A DNA stretch of 64,000 bases from Lachnospiraceae bacterium (lineage in GTDB: Bacteria > Bacillota > Clostridia > Lachnospirales > Lachnospiraceae). Positions within the stretch are counted from its first letter, which is position 1. Every line of letters starts with the position of its first letter. The position numbers and the translations under genes are program-made. Of this stretch, positions 8,479 to 17,155 are shown piece by piece. The stretch is taken from positions 28,832 through 92,831 of the forward strand of contig JALENY010000041.1 in the NCBI GenBank assembly GCA_022767285.1, in the 5' to 3' direction. The notes under the pieces are model-generated. The model saw only the letters and a list, made by a program, of their open reading frames with translations, had not been told where the DNA came from and did not search any database.

Positions 8479-10116
8479 GAAATATACGGCAAAGCCAAAA
8501 AACAGGATCGCATTCCATATTTTAATAACGCCCAAATGTCGGAGCATAAATTCAGAAACATGCTCCGTATTTCTTGTTCTCTGTATCAGAAGAATCATGA
8601 TAAAAGCCGGCATGGACATGGCTGTCACATAAACCAGAAAAACCGCCCATACACCGCTTATATGATCCTTCAGCATATAGCTGATCGACGCCATATAAAT
8701 CTGGCCGGTACAGAAAAATTCTCCAAAAGATATGGCAATTCCCAGGAAAAGAATCAAAAGAGGCTGAAAAACACCTGTTTTCCCGGAAAGTTTCCGTATC
8801 AGTTTATGATTGATTTTTCGAAGGCCTACCGGCAATTGTGTTCGAATGTGTCCGTAATCCTGGCGGTAAACGTGAACCGTGTCTCTGAGATAAATACAGG
8901 CAGCAGCCAGTAACAGTACCACCAGTACAAGATCAGCCACTCTCCCCACCTGATTCAAAGTCTGTTCCGGTATCTGGGAGGCAGTGAAATAGATAACGAA
9001 TCCGATCGCAAAATAGGTTCCGTATTTCCCCAGTAAATACAGCATCCCATTTTTCCATACAGATGCTTTTTCGCTCAGAATCAGCGAAAGCAGCATTAAA
9101 AGCATAGATATCGAACATGGATTCAAACCTGCAAGCAGTCCTGCACCAGCCATAGCAGCAAGACTGATTCCGTTTTTCTCCTTCTCTGCGGTTATCCCAT
9201 CCTCCTGCGCCAAACTCCGCGCATTTTCCAGATTTTCAATCAGTCGTTGATTGCTGTCGGATGCATCGCCGGATATTCCCTGAACTTCGGATTGGATGCG
9301 GTCCTTTCCGGTAAATACTGTATTCCCCACAAACAGAGCCGGTACTACCTGATCGCTCTCAGGTACTTCATAAGTGCGAAACATGCATTTTAACAGTTCC
9401 AGACCATTTTCTTCAATGATGTTGCAGGTTATGACCGCATCCTTAAGAGAAGAAGCTTTTATCCAGTCTTCTGCCTGCTCACAGTCATCACATGCATTTG
9501 TAGTAAAAAGAAGAAACATCCGATTTTCACTGTCTTTGATTTGCCGGATGATTTCGTTTGCCATCTGTTCCGTATTTTCTGCTGTGTCCTGACCGGATAC
9601 CGGGGTAGCATCCGCCGGATTTCCGGCATCTTTCTTATCGATTCCATCTTGAGAAGTTGTATCCTGCCCATCTGCTGTTCCGGGAGTTTCCAAAAGCTGT
9701 TCTCTAAGAAATTCTTCCATGCCGTCATAACCGTTTACCCAGTAATTGCCCACCACCAGTACAGGAAGATCCGTTCCGTCCGGAATGGCTGTTTGTTCTT
9801 TCACAGTATCATAATACACTTTGCAGGAATCCAGAAAAACATTGTAGGTACGAACTTCTATGTTGAGGTTCCTGCGCTCTTCCTTCGGAATGGTTTCATC
9901 GAGTATAGCATAAAAATCAGCGTCACCCTCACAGGCTGCGCACACGTTTTCGTAAAAGAATTCCACTGTCACCGTTTTTTCATTTTCAGCGCCGCAAACA
10001 TTCTGTGAAAAAGCGGTAAGAAAAGCTGCCAGTCCTGCCAGACAAGCAAGCAGGAACAAAAGTGATCTCTTCTTTTTATTGTCACAACCAGTGAACCGAA
10101 AATTATTTCCGATCAT
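8467..10116 (-). CDS. DsbD-like fusion: two thioredoxin-like domains plus CcdA membrane domain
   Basis: The 549-residue product should carry reducing power across the membrane to exported proteins. After an N-terminal membrane helix or signal (residues about 16-38) come two thioredoxin-like domains outside the cell: CAAC at 59-62 with cis-Pro LPVL near 117, and CDDC at 209-212 with VPAL near 259. An acidic Ser/Thr linker joins them. A six-helix CcdA/DsbD domain follows from about 316, with the paired cysteines in LNPC (334) and FFCTGQ (469). The ATG at 10116 (GGAG ten bases before) is preferred to 10137, which abuts a terminator. Both thioredoxin domains precede the membrane domain, unlike Escherichia coli DsbD. 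Confidence 0.85.
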   Translation of the reverse strand: MIGNNFRFTGCDNKKKRSLLFLLACLAGLAAFLTAFSQNVCGAENEKTVTVEFFYENVCAACEGDADFYAILDETIPKEERRNLNIEVRTYNVFLDSCKVYYDTVKEQTAIPDGTDLPVLVVGNYWVNGYDGMEEFLREQLLETPGTADGQDTTSQDGIDKKDAGNPADATPVSGQDTAENTEQMANEIIRQIKDSENRMFLLFTTNACDDCEQAEDWIKASSLKDAVITCNIIEENGLELLKCMFRTYEVPESDQVVPALFVGNTVFTGKDRIQSEVQGISGDASDSNQRLIENLENARSLAQEDGITAEKEKNGISLAAMAGAGLLAGLNPCSISMLLMLLSLILSEKASVWKNGMLYLLGKYGTYFAIGFVIYFTASQIPEQTLNQVGRVADLVLVVLLLAAACIYLRDTVHVYRQDYGHIRTQLPVGLRKINHKLIRKLSGKTGVFQPLLILFLGIAISFGEFFCTGQIYMASISYMLKDHISGVWAVFLVYVTAMSMPAFIMILLIQRTRNTEHVSEFMLRHLGVIKIWNAILFFGFAVYFLIR

Positions 10117-10139
10117 ATGAGTATTTCTCCGCTCCATCG

Positions 10140-10182
10140 AAAAAAGGGCAATCCACGATGAATGATCTCATCCGGCTTACCC
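10140..10182 (-). terminator. Intrinsic terminator after the cytidylate-kinase-like gene
   Basis: On the minus strand a stem runs from GGGTAAGCC through GATGA, closes with TCATC and ends ATTGCCC, then six Ts follow. It lies directly before the thioredoxin-CcdA gene, so that gene needs its own start of transcription or readthrough. Confidence 0.7.
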
Positions 10183-10201
10183 TCTCTTTTGTTTTTGAAA
10201 T

Positions 10202-10825
10202 TTATAATTTTCCTTCTTTTTCTTCAACAGCATGCAGGATGAGATCGACAGTGCCGTCAATACCCAGAGCACTGCTATTGATGCAGAGGTCGTAACTGCA
10301 GGCATCGCCCCATTTTTTATTTGTATAATAGTTATAATAGCTTGCGCGCTGTTTATCAGTCTTGAGGAGCATGTCCTTTGTTTTTGCAGGAGTCATATCG
10401 CGAATCTTACTTACTCTCAGTACACGGTCCGCAATCGGTGCATTGATAAAAATGCGAAGACAATTATTGTTTTCTTCCAATGCATAGTCTGCACAACGTC
10501 CTACCATGACACAGGCACCTTCTTCTGCTATTTTTTTAATAGCATCAAACTGTGCCAAAAATACTTTGTGGTTGATCGGCATATCAGAAAAAGTTGACCC
10601 GCTGTATCCGTAAGAATAAGTATCCATGACAAGAGAATAAAGAAAACTTCTTGTTGGTTTTTCATCGTGATTTTCAAATAATTCTGCACACAGCCCGCTT
10701 TCCTTCGCTGCACGCTCAAGAAGTTCTTTATCATAACACGTTATGTTCAGCTTATCTGCCAGTTTTTGTCCGATTTCTTTTCCGCCGCTGCCTGCCTGAC
10801 GGCCAATTGTAATAATTGTTTTCAT
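10202..10825 (-). CDS. Cytidylate kinase-like family protein
   Basis: This 207-residue P-loop protein has the nucleotide loop GRQAGSGGKEIGQ at the N-terminus and later RVLRVSKIRDM, MTPAKTKDMLLKTDKQRASYY and a conserved DACSYDL region. It belongs to the cytidylate-kinase-like family common in Clostridia, related to but distinct from Cmk (no SIDGPAGSGKS loop). Its substrate is not established. The ATG at 10825 is chosen because AAAGGGG lies eight bases upstream; a longer frame from 10861 would begin inside the promoter region. A terminator follows, so it is probably monocistronic. Confidence 0.8.
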   Translation of the reverse strand: MKTIITIGRQAGSGGKEIGQKLADKLNITCYDKELLERAAKESGLCAELFENHDEKPTRSFLYSLVMDTYSYGYSGSTFSDMPINHKVFLAQFDAIKKIAEEGACVMVGRCADYALEENNNCLRIFINAPIADRVLRVSKIRDMTPAKTKDMLLKTDKQRASYYNYYTNKKWGDACSYDLCINSSALGIDGTVDLILHAVEEKEGKL

Positions 10826-10863
10826 ATCGTAAACCCCTTTCTGAACTTGGTAAACATACATAT

Positions 10864-10892
10864 ATTATAGTATATTTTTTTAAAAAAGTACA
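10864..10892 (-). promoter_or_regulatory. Probable promoter of the cytidylate-kinase-like gene
   Basis: A perfect TATAAT lies at 10864-10869 on the minus strand in an A/T-rich stretch; the -35 at 17 bases (TGTACT) is weak. The transcript would start between 10850 and 10860, which supports the short reading of the gene. Confidence 0.45.
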
Positions 10893-10895
10893 CCT

Positions 10896-11813
10896 CTAGC
10901 TTTGCAATTTCTCCAGCAGTATTTTGAAATATTTCGGCAGAGGAGCTTCAAATTCCATATAAGAACCTGTTGTCGGATGGATAAAGCCGAGGATCATCGC
11001 ATGCAGAGTTTGTCCTTCCAGATTAAAAGGGCAGCGTGCAGGTCCATAGAGGTCGTCTCCGAGAAGAGGATGACCGATGCTTTGCATATGCACGCGAATC
11101 TGATGCGTACGTCCGGTCTCTAATACGAATTCCGCGTAAGTGTAGTTGCCGAATCGTTCTAATACGCGGTAATGGGTAATGGCATCTTTACCGTTTTTTA
11201 CGTTTGCCGCCATTTTTTTGCGGTCATTTGGGTCGCGTCCGATAATACTGTGAATGGTGCCTTCATCCTCCTTCAGATTGCCATAGACGATACCTCGATA
11301 TTTTCTGGTAATGGAATGAACTTTCAGTTGTTCTGCAAGACACTGGTGAGCCAGATCCGTTTTGCACACAACCAGGGCACCGGTGGTATTCTGATCAATG
11401 CGATGTACAATCCCGGGGCGAAGGACACCGTTGATACCGGAAAGTCCATCTTTACAGTGGTATAAAAGTGCGTTCACCATTGTTCCAGTGTAATGTCCCG
11501 CAGCCGGGTGAACCACCATTCCCTTCGGTTTGTCAACCACAAGGAGCTGATCATCTTCATAGAGGATGGAAAGCGGAATGGGCTCTGCTTCTGCCCGCAG
11601 TTCCTCCGGTTCTGGTATAGAAACCTGGAGCTGATCATTGCTATGCAGTTTATAATTGCATTTTACCGGCTTGTCATTCACCGTCACTTGTCCATTTTCC
11701 ACCAGTTTTTGTATATAGGAGCGAGACAAACCATCCAGTTGATCGGCAAGAAACCGGTCAATCCTCGTATTTTGTTCTTCCGGAGAAATATGAAAATCCA
11801 ATATCTGTTCCAT
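10896..11813 (-). CDS. RluA-family 23S rRNA pseudouridine synthase (YlyB/RluD-like)
   Basis: This 305-residue enzyme converts uridines in 23S rRNA to pseudouridine. An N-terminal S4 RNA-binding domain (TRIDRFLADQLDGLSRSYIQ) precedes the catalytic domain, which has the RluA signature GIVHRIDQNTTGALVV with the catalytic Asp. GRTHQIRVHMQSIGHPLLGD is the second conserved block. It directly follows lspA; AGGTG five bases before the ATG at 11813 supports that start, while a GTG at 11819 overlaps the lspA stop. The lspA-ylyB order is conserved in Firmicutes. The exact target position is not readable from sequence. Confidence 0.93.
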   Translation of the reverse strand: MEQILDFHISPEEQNTRIDRFLADQLDGLSRSYIQKLVENGQVTVNDKPVKCNYKLHSNDQLQVSIPEPEELRAEAEPIPLSILYEDDQLLVVDKPKGMVVHPAAGHYTGTMVNALLYHCKDGLSGINGVLRPGIVHRIDQNTTGALVVCKTDLAHQCLAEQLKVHSITRKYRGIVYGNLKEDEGTIHSIIGRDPNDRKKMAANVKNGKDAITHYRVLERFGNYTYAEFVLETGRTHQIRVHMQSIGHPLLGDDLYGPARCPFNLEGQTLHAMILGFIHPTTGSYMEFEAPLPKYFKILLEKLQS

Positions 11814-11815
11814 AG

Positions 11816-12343
11816 TCACCTGTAGTTTTCAGCTTTCTTTTTTAAAAAATCATAGTCTTCATCCTTGTAAAAAAACAGCACCAGAACCAGGATGACAGCC
11901 ACAGAAACCGTCACATAAATATCAGCCACGTTAAAAATCGGGAAATTGATCAGGCTGAAATAAATAAAGTCTACAACATACTGGAACCGGATCCGGTCAA
12001 TAAAATTGCCGAGGGCACCGGCTAAAAGCACAATACTGATAATGCGGGCCGGCAGATACCTTCCTGTGTGCGGCATTTTGAAATAAAGCCAGACGATAAC
12101 AACAGCCATCGCCACGGTCAGAATATAAAACAGCCATTGCATATCCTTGAGCATACCAAAAGCAGCACCTGTATTTTCCAGATACTGCAGTTCAAGAACC
12201 CCCGGAATTAAAGGGATGCTGTGCTGATTTTTGAGAAAAGTCACGGCAAGATATTTTGTCCACTGATCCAGCATCGTCAAAAGGATCACGCCTGTAATCA
12301 GCCAAAGAATGGAAAGAGCATTTTTGTTTTTCATTTTATTCAT
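11816..12343 (-). CDS. lspA: Lipoprotein signal peptidase (signal peptidase II)
   Basis: LspA cleaves the signal peptide of lipidated prolipoproteins in the membrane, such as the binding protein and the DUF3048 lipoprotein in this window. The 175-residue protein has four hydrophobic helices and the conserved blocks NTGAAFGM, GALGNFIDR and FNVADIYV, whose two Asp residues form the catalytic pair. It overlaps the end of aroB. The start is ambiguous: ATG at 12343 is 12 bases from GGAG, whereas a TTG at 12349 has better spacing. Confidence 0.95.
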   Translation of the reverse strand: MNKMKNKNALSILWLITGVILLTMLDQWTKYLAVTFLKNQHSIPLIPGVLELQYLENTGAAFGMLKDMQWLFYILTVAMAVVIVWLYFKMPHTGRYLPARIISIVLLAGALGNFIDRIRFQYVVDFIYFSLINFPIFNVADIYVTVSVAVILVLVLFFYKDEDYDFLKKKAENYR

Positions 12344-13445
12344 GGTCAATTCGGTCTCCGTTTATAAAATCAAGTGCGGAAAGGATCTCTTCATCTGTGA
12401 CATTCGTATCAATATAGGCTTTTCCGATAGCTTTCAGTAAGATAAACCGTATTTTCCCCTGCTCCATTTTTTTGTCCAGTTTTGTTGCCGCAAGGATTTT
12501 TTCGGGTTCCAGACCCTGAAACGTAATGGGAAGATCAAACCCCACATTCATATCACGGATCTCATACAGCTCTTCCATGGAAAGCATCCCGCGTTTATAA
12601 GAAATATATGCGGCCGCAACCATGCCAAGCCCGACACACTGACCGTGATGAAGCTCAAAATTCATCAGTTTTTCAATGGCATGGCCGATCGTATGACCGA
12701 AATTCAGCAGAGCGCGTTCTCCTTTTTCCTTTGGATCCTTTTCAACTACATATTTCTTGATTTTACAGCACTTCGCGATCATTTCTTTTAATATTTCCGT
12801 ATCGCGATCAAGGATATCAAACATATGATTAATTGTCCAGTCATAGAACGCTTCATCCTTAATAAGACCGGATTTCAGAACTTCACCCATTCCACAGGAA
12901 AACTCAACATCCGGAAGTGTTTTCAGAGTACTGAGGTTCATATATACAAGCACCGGCTGATGGAAGGCTCCGACCATGTTTTTATACTGCCGGAAATCAA
13001 CCCCGGTCTTTCCGCCAATGCTGCTGTCCACCTGAGCCAACAGCGTAGTGGGAACCTGAACGAATGAAATCCCACGCAGATAGCTGGCAGCGGCAAATCC
13101 GGTCAGATCCCCGGTCACGCCGCCTCCCAAGGCCACAAGAAAGTCCTTACGGTCAAATTTTTCAAGGATCAGATGTTCATAAATATCATTTACCGTATCA
13201 AGATTTTTCTGTTTTTCGCCTGCCGGAAAGGTAAATACGCTCACATGGGAACAAACCTGTTCCAACTGTTCTTTTACCTGATCCAGGTAAATCGGCCCTA
13301 CATTGGACTCGGTTACAATACAGACTTTTCTTTTGTCCAGAGACAGATTTTTGATTGCTGCTCCAAGCTCTGAAAAGTCATTTTTCAATAAAATCTCATA
13401 AGAAAATTCATTTTCTTTCTGAACTTTAATCGTGGATGTGCTCAT
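12336..13445 (-). CDS. aroB: 3-dehydroquinate synthase
   Basis: AroB makes 3-dehydroquinate from DAHP, the second step of aromatic amino acid synthesis, using NAD and a divalent metal. The ATG at 13445 with AAAGGAG gives 369 residues, the normal length; a longer frame would run into ylmH. The NAD-binding block GGGVTGDLTGFAA and the zinc-ligand regions FGHTIGHAIE and LHHGQCVGLGM are present. No other shikimate gene is in the window, so aroB is separated from the pathway and travels with ylmH and lspA. Confidence 0.95.
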   Translation of the reverse strand: MSTSTIKVQKENEFSYEILLKNDFSELGAAIKNLSLDKRKVCIVTESNVGPIYLDQVKEQLEQVCSHVSVFTFPAGEKQKNLDTVNDIYEHLILEKFDRKDFLVALGGGVTGDLTGFAAASYLRGISFVQVPTTLLAQVDSSIGGKTGVDFRQYKNMVGAFHQPVLVYMNLSTLKTLPDVEFSCGMGEVLKSGLIKDEAFYDWTINHMFDILDRDTEILKEMIAKCCKIKKYVVEKDPKEKGERALLNFGHTIGHAIEKLMNFELHHGQCVGLGMVAAAYISYKRGMLSMEELYEIRDMNVGFDLPITFQGLEPEKILAATKLDKKMEQGKIRFILLKAIGKAYIDTNVTDEEILSALDFINGDRIDHE

Positions 13446-13455
13446 AATATCTCCT

Positions 13456-14211
13456 TTAACTGTATCGGTAAATACGGACCACGTATCTGCCTTTTTTTGT
13501 CTTATTTTCCGAACCGCCAAAGCGGAATTTCCCTTTGCCGCGGACCGATATGACGTCTCCTTCTTTTAATGCATAACCGTTTGAAGTGACCATTTTCCCA
13601 TTTACAAACACTTTTCCGCCCTCAATTAAGGGTATCATACTGTTTCTCGAACTTTGAAATGCCAGGGAAATGACTGCATCCAGACGAACAGAAGCTACGG
13701 TACCGGTTATCTCTTCCTCTTTTCTGGTAACAGCCAACTCCGGGGCCGGCACTTTACAAATAACAATATTCGTGTGTTTCACGCAGCAAAGCTCCATCTG
13801 AATATATTCAGCAATCCTTACTTCACAAAACACATAGGCACTAAAATCTTCCTGAATAAGAATATCCCCTGTCTTACTGCGATCAATCCCCAAATTTAAG
13901 AGGGCTCCAAGATAATCACGGTGGGTCAGTACCTCAGAATATTTTAAGGATTTTGGCTTAATGTGCAGGCAGCATATCGGAAAGTTCCATTCATAAGAAA
14001 GAGCATCAGGAAGAAATGCTATCATCTGACGCTCTGACATCTCATAACCGCCGGACCACTGCAGGGAAACTCCCTGCAGCACCCGGGAAAGGCTATGTAC
14101 CATATGCTGTTCATTCAAATCCAGAAAATCAGAAAAAGTTACAATATCACGCTCGTACGCGGTGCGGTACAATTCCAGTATTCTTTTTTTAAACTGATCT
14201 TCTTTATCCAT
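13456..14211 (-). CDS. ylmH: YlmH-family RNA-binding protein with S4 domain
   Basis: The 251-residue protein has an S4 RNA-binding domain at its C-terminus (VRLDAVISLAFQSSRNS, then ISVRGKGKFRF). The N-terminal part carries the YlmH-type fold with FLDLNEQHMVHSL. YlmH homologues in Firmicutes sit beside sepF and are linked to ribosome-associated quality control. It follows sepF by 66 bases. The ATG at 14211 has no strong ribosome site. Confidence 0.9.
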   Translation of the reverse strand: MDKEDQFKKRILELYRTAYERDIVTFSDFLDLNEQHMVHSLSRVLQGVSLQWSGGYEMSERQMIAFLPDALSYEWNFPICCLHIKPKSLKYSEVLTHRDYLGALLNLGIDRSKTGDILIQEDFSAYVFCEVRIAEYIQMELCCVKHTNIVICKVPAPELAVTRKEEEITGTVASVRLDAVISLAFQSSRNSMIPLIEGGKVFVNGKMVTSNGYALKEGDVISVRGKGKFRFGGSENKTKKGRYVVRIYRYS

Positions 14212-14277
14212 ATAACAAACTTAACTGATACTTCTAATAGATCTCTGGTTACAATATTCCACGGTGACTTATGCGCA

Positions 14278-14889
14278 TCAGAAATTGCTGCGCATGGACG
14301 GAAGATCAAAAGCTCCGTTTAAAATTTCCTGGAAATCACCGGAAATATCCACATCAGCCGGTGTAAGGATGAAAATATAACTGGAAATTTTCTGAAGACT
14401 TCCGTTTAAGGAATAACATGCACCACAAGTGAAATCAATGATTCTCTGGGCAACATCTACATCAAGGCCTTCCAGATTCAATACAACGGTACAGGCATCA
14501 AGCAGTGTATCAGCGATTTCTCTGGTGTCTTCCATGGAAGTGGGACGGATCACACTTACTTCCATAGCAGAACCTCCTTTTTTGCGCATCGGCGTAATCT
14601 TACTGTTGTTCTTCGGCTTGGAAGAAGAAGCGGCGGTCGCTGCGGTACGCTGTTTGTAAGACGGCTGCTTCTGTTCTTTTGCCGGTGCTGCGGCCTTCGG
14701 TGCAGGTTTCACATCGTCAAGATCATCAAGATCATCTTCATCACTGAATTTTTTGAAGAAACGACGCTTTGGCTTGCTGTCCTCATAGTCATCATCGTCA
14801 TCAAAATCATCGTCATCCAGGAATTCGTCATCATCGTCAAAATCATCGTTCAGTTTTATTGCATCTAAAAACTTGTCAATAAGCCCCAT
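14278..14889 (-). CDS. sepF: Cell division protein SepF
   Basis: SepF binds FtsZ and the membrane and forms rings that align the septum. This version has 203 residues, longer than the usual 150. A short N-terminal amphipathic stretch (MGLIDKFLDAIKL) is the expected membrane anchor. It is followed by an Asp-rich run (residues about 15-37) and a charged Ala/Pro/Lys linker to about 105. The C-terminal SepF fold has VLNLEGLDVDVAQRIIDF and ends with the ILTPADVDIS region. It lies directly after yggS, the conserved ylmE-sepF order. The start has a clear GGAG site. Confidence 0.95.
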   Translation of the reverse strand: MGLIDKFLDAIKLNDDFDDDDEFLDDDDFDDDDDYEDSKPKRRFFKKFSDEDDLDDLDDVKPAPKAAAPAKEQKQPSYKQRTAATAASSSKPKNNSKITPMRKKGGSAMEVSVIRPTSMEDTREIADTLLDACTVVLNLEGLDVDVAQRIIDFTCGACYSLNGSLQKISSYIFILTPADVDISGDFQEILNGAFDLPSMRSNF

Positions 14890-14905
14890 TTTACTCTCCT
14901 ACCTT

Positions 14906-15601
14906 CTATCTGTTATAGTTACGTTCTCCGAAGATGCTGGTTCCCACACGAACCATGGTCGCACCTTCTTCTACCGCCACCTCATAATCGTTCGACATTC
15001 CCATACTCAGAACATCCACATTAACATTATTAATGTTTTTGCCATTTATGTCAACACTTAATTTCTGTAATTTCCGAAAAATTCCCCTGTTTTCTTCCGG
15101 ATTCGACACAAACGGAGCAATCGTCATCAGACCGCGGATGCGAACATGGCTGCACTTGCTGCTGATCTCCTCAATAAGAGGAATGGTTTCCTCCAAAGCG
15201 ACACCGAATTTACTCTCTTCCTGAGCCACATTCACCTCGATCAGGATATCCGCTGTTCGATTATGCTTTGCAGCTTCGCTGTCGATGGTCTCTGCCAGAC
15301 GCAGAGAATCAACAGAGTGAATCAGAACTGCCTTATCGATGATATATTTGACTTTGTTTCGCTGGAGATGACCGATCAGATGCCAACAGATATCTTTGGG
15401 CAGCACCTCATATTTTCCGGCCATTTCCTGTACTTTATTCTCACCGAAATTCCGAACTCCTCTGTCATACAATTCACTGATCATTTCATTTGGCTTGGTT
15501 TTACTGACAGCGATCAGTGTGACTTCCGACGGATCTCTCCCGACGCGTCTGCACGCCTCCTCAATGTTATTCCATACTTTCTGGTAGTTTTCATATAACA
15601 T
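14906..15601 (-). CDS. YggS/YlmE-family pyridoxal phosphate homeostasis protein
   Basis: This 231-residue PLP-binding protein of the PROSC/YggS family maintains vitamin B6 and amino acid balance; it has a TIM barrel but no known enzymatic activity. The cofactor lysine is in VTLIAVSKTKP, and the block RGLMTIAP and the GMSNDYEVAVEEGATMVR motif bind the phosphate. In Firmicutes it lies directly before sepF, as here (16 bases). The ATG follows GAGGCGAG. Confidence 0.93.
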   Translation of the reverse strand: MLYENYQKVWNNIEEACRRVGRDPSEVTLIAVSKTKPNEMISELYDRGVRNFGENKVQEMAGKYEVLPKDICWHLIGHLQRNKVKYIIDKAVLIHSVDSLRLAETIDSEAAKHNRTADILIEVNVAQEESKFGVALEETIPLIEEISSKCSHVRIRGLMTIAPFVSNPEENRGIFRKLQKLSVDINGKNINNVNVDVLSMGMSNDYEVAVEEGATMVRVGTSIFGERNYNR

Positions 15602-15654
15602 ATGCTCGCCTCTTTCTTATGTTTTGCAGAATATCTTGAACTGGAATGACTAAA

Positions 15655-17049
15655 TCAGTATAAAATGGCCTCTTCTTTTACGGTAGTGCTGTCTTCCACA
15701 ATATGATCGAACTGCGCCAGACCGTAAGATGTGTCTGTCTCAACAATGCAGTACTCATCATTTTTATCAATGATGACGATTTTCCGAAATACGGCATAAC
15801 CCTTATTGATACAGTATACACCTTCCAGAGATGCTGTGTCACCGATCACATAACGGTCACCGGAACCGGATTTTATAATAATGTCACCAGGAGTAAAGTC
15901 GGATTTATCCACATAATAAAGACCATCTTTGTGTTCATATAGCGTCACTATGTCAAATTCCGTTGTGGTCTCTCCCTTATCATTTTTTATTTCTCTTAAA
16001 AAGCCCAGCTCACTGCTGTCGCCGCCTTTTGTGGCATAAGCTTCCGGAATAGTATAAAACTCCTTGTTTACAATTGAGCTGATCGGTATTTTCAGTCCGC
16101 TCTGCGTGTTGGTCACAAGCTCAATATCCAAAAACCGGTCATTCGCATAGCGGATTACACCGGTTGAGAACCGCAGTTCACCCAAATAGGATCCATCCTC
16201 CTGACTATGGATAATCAGATCCGCAACCTGGGATGCACCATCTTTTAAGAATTTTACACGAATGGTGGACCTGTCACCCAACTGTATGATCAGCTTATCT
16301 GAGAGCGGTATGAACAGGGACCAGCTTTCTTCCGTAATTATTTTATATACAGGATCCCCGGCGGATATGCGTTCTTTTGTCTTCAGATTTTCCACATGAT
16401 ACGACTTATTGTTGATCTGCTCCGCAGTAATATCGGAGATCTGCATATCTTCATAGCCGTCCATACTATACAGGATCAATCCGTCCTTTGACGAATAGCA
16501 GATGGTCTGTCCTCCAACCGTTGCATTGGCACCATTTCCAGTGTTCACAGGAGCGATTACACCGGAATTCTGCAAAAGGCTTCCTTCAATCTCGTATTTG
16601 AAACTGTAGAGCTTGTTATAATTAGTCGTGTCAAAATGAGTGGAAAAGGAAGACATCTGGCTGCGCAGTTTCTGCAGCGCACTGTCCGTCAGTTCCGATA
16701 CCGTCTCCTCAGACTGACTCTCCCCGATACTGTACACAACACCGTTTTTGCGTACCTTTGCATTTTCAGGTGCGTAATAAGTCAGATACCCGGAAGTGTC
16801 CGCGGTAAGGACCTCCTCAGAACGCATAACAATACCCGTGTAAGTCTGGTTTTTAGCCAATGGTCCGGAAGTCACCTGATAAGTAGAAATATGGTCTGCG
16901 GTCAGATAAAGTATAATACTGATCGCCATATAAAGGAAAAGTGCGCCGAAAATAATGGTACCGATATTTAAAGTAAAAAGTTCCTTTATATTCGCAAGCA
17001 GGCTGTGTGATTTCTTTTTCTGTTTTTTCTTCTTATTTGAAACTGCCAA
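15655..17049 (-). CDS. HlyD-like membrane-fusion adaptor of the sepF cluster
   Basis: The 464-residue protein has a very basic cytoplasmic N-terminus (Lys-rich, residues 5-15), one membrane helix near 30-55 and a large extracellular part. The first outside segment resembles the barrel-sandwich hybrid of HlyD-type adaptors (LTADTSGYLTYYAPENAKVR). A helical region and beta-rich C-terminal domains follow. It starts with TTG, eight bases after GGAG. No ABC or RND transporter is near, and it lies between a P-loop gene and yggS-sepF. Its role is unknown; a link to envelope assembly or division is inference from neighbours. Confidence 0.75.
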   Translation of the reverse strand: MAVSNKKKKQKKKSHSLLANIKELFTLNIGTIIFGALFLYMAISIILYLTADHISTYQVTSGPLAKNQTYTGIVMRSEEVLTADTSGYLTYYAPENAKVRKNGVVYSIGESQSEETVSELTDSALQKLRSQMSSFSTHFDTTNYNKLYSFKYEIEGSLLQNSGVIAPVNTGNGANATVGGQTICYSSKDGLILYSMDGYEDMQISDITAEQINNKSYHVENLKTKERISAGDPVYKIITEESWSLFIPLSDKLIIQLGDRSTIRVKFLKDGASQVADLIIHSQEDGSYLGELRFSTGVIRYANDRFLDIELVTNTQSGLKIPISSIVNKEFYTIPEAYATKGGDSSELGFLREIKNDKGETTTEFDIVTLYEHKDGLYYVDKSDFTPGDIIIKSGSGDRYVIGDTASLEGVYCINKGYAVFRKIVIIDKNDEYCIVETDTSYGLAQFDHIVEDSTTVKEEAILY

Positions 17050-17063
17050 ATTGTTTACTCCTC

Positions 17064-17093
17064 ACAAAAACGGACAGCTTTTGAAGGCTGTCC
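17064..17093 (-). terminator. Intrinsic terminator after the small P-loop gene
   Basis: On the minus strand GGACAGC and GCTGTCC enclose an 8-base loop and are followed by GTTTTTGT. It separates the P-loop gene from the HlyD-like gene, whose ribosome site begins just after the T run. Confidence 0.8.
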
Positions 17094-17155
17094 ATTTTGG
17101 TTTATCATAATACTACATCATCTATAATACTACAATATGTTTCCTATTTCAACTT

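Noticed and set aside
13446..13520. N-terminal extension of AroB
   Set aside because: It lies inside ylmH and the ATG at 13445 has a strong ribosome site.
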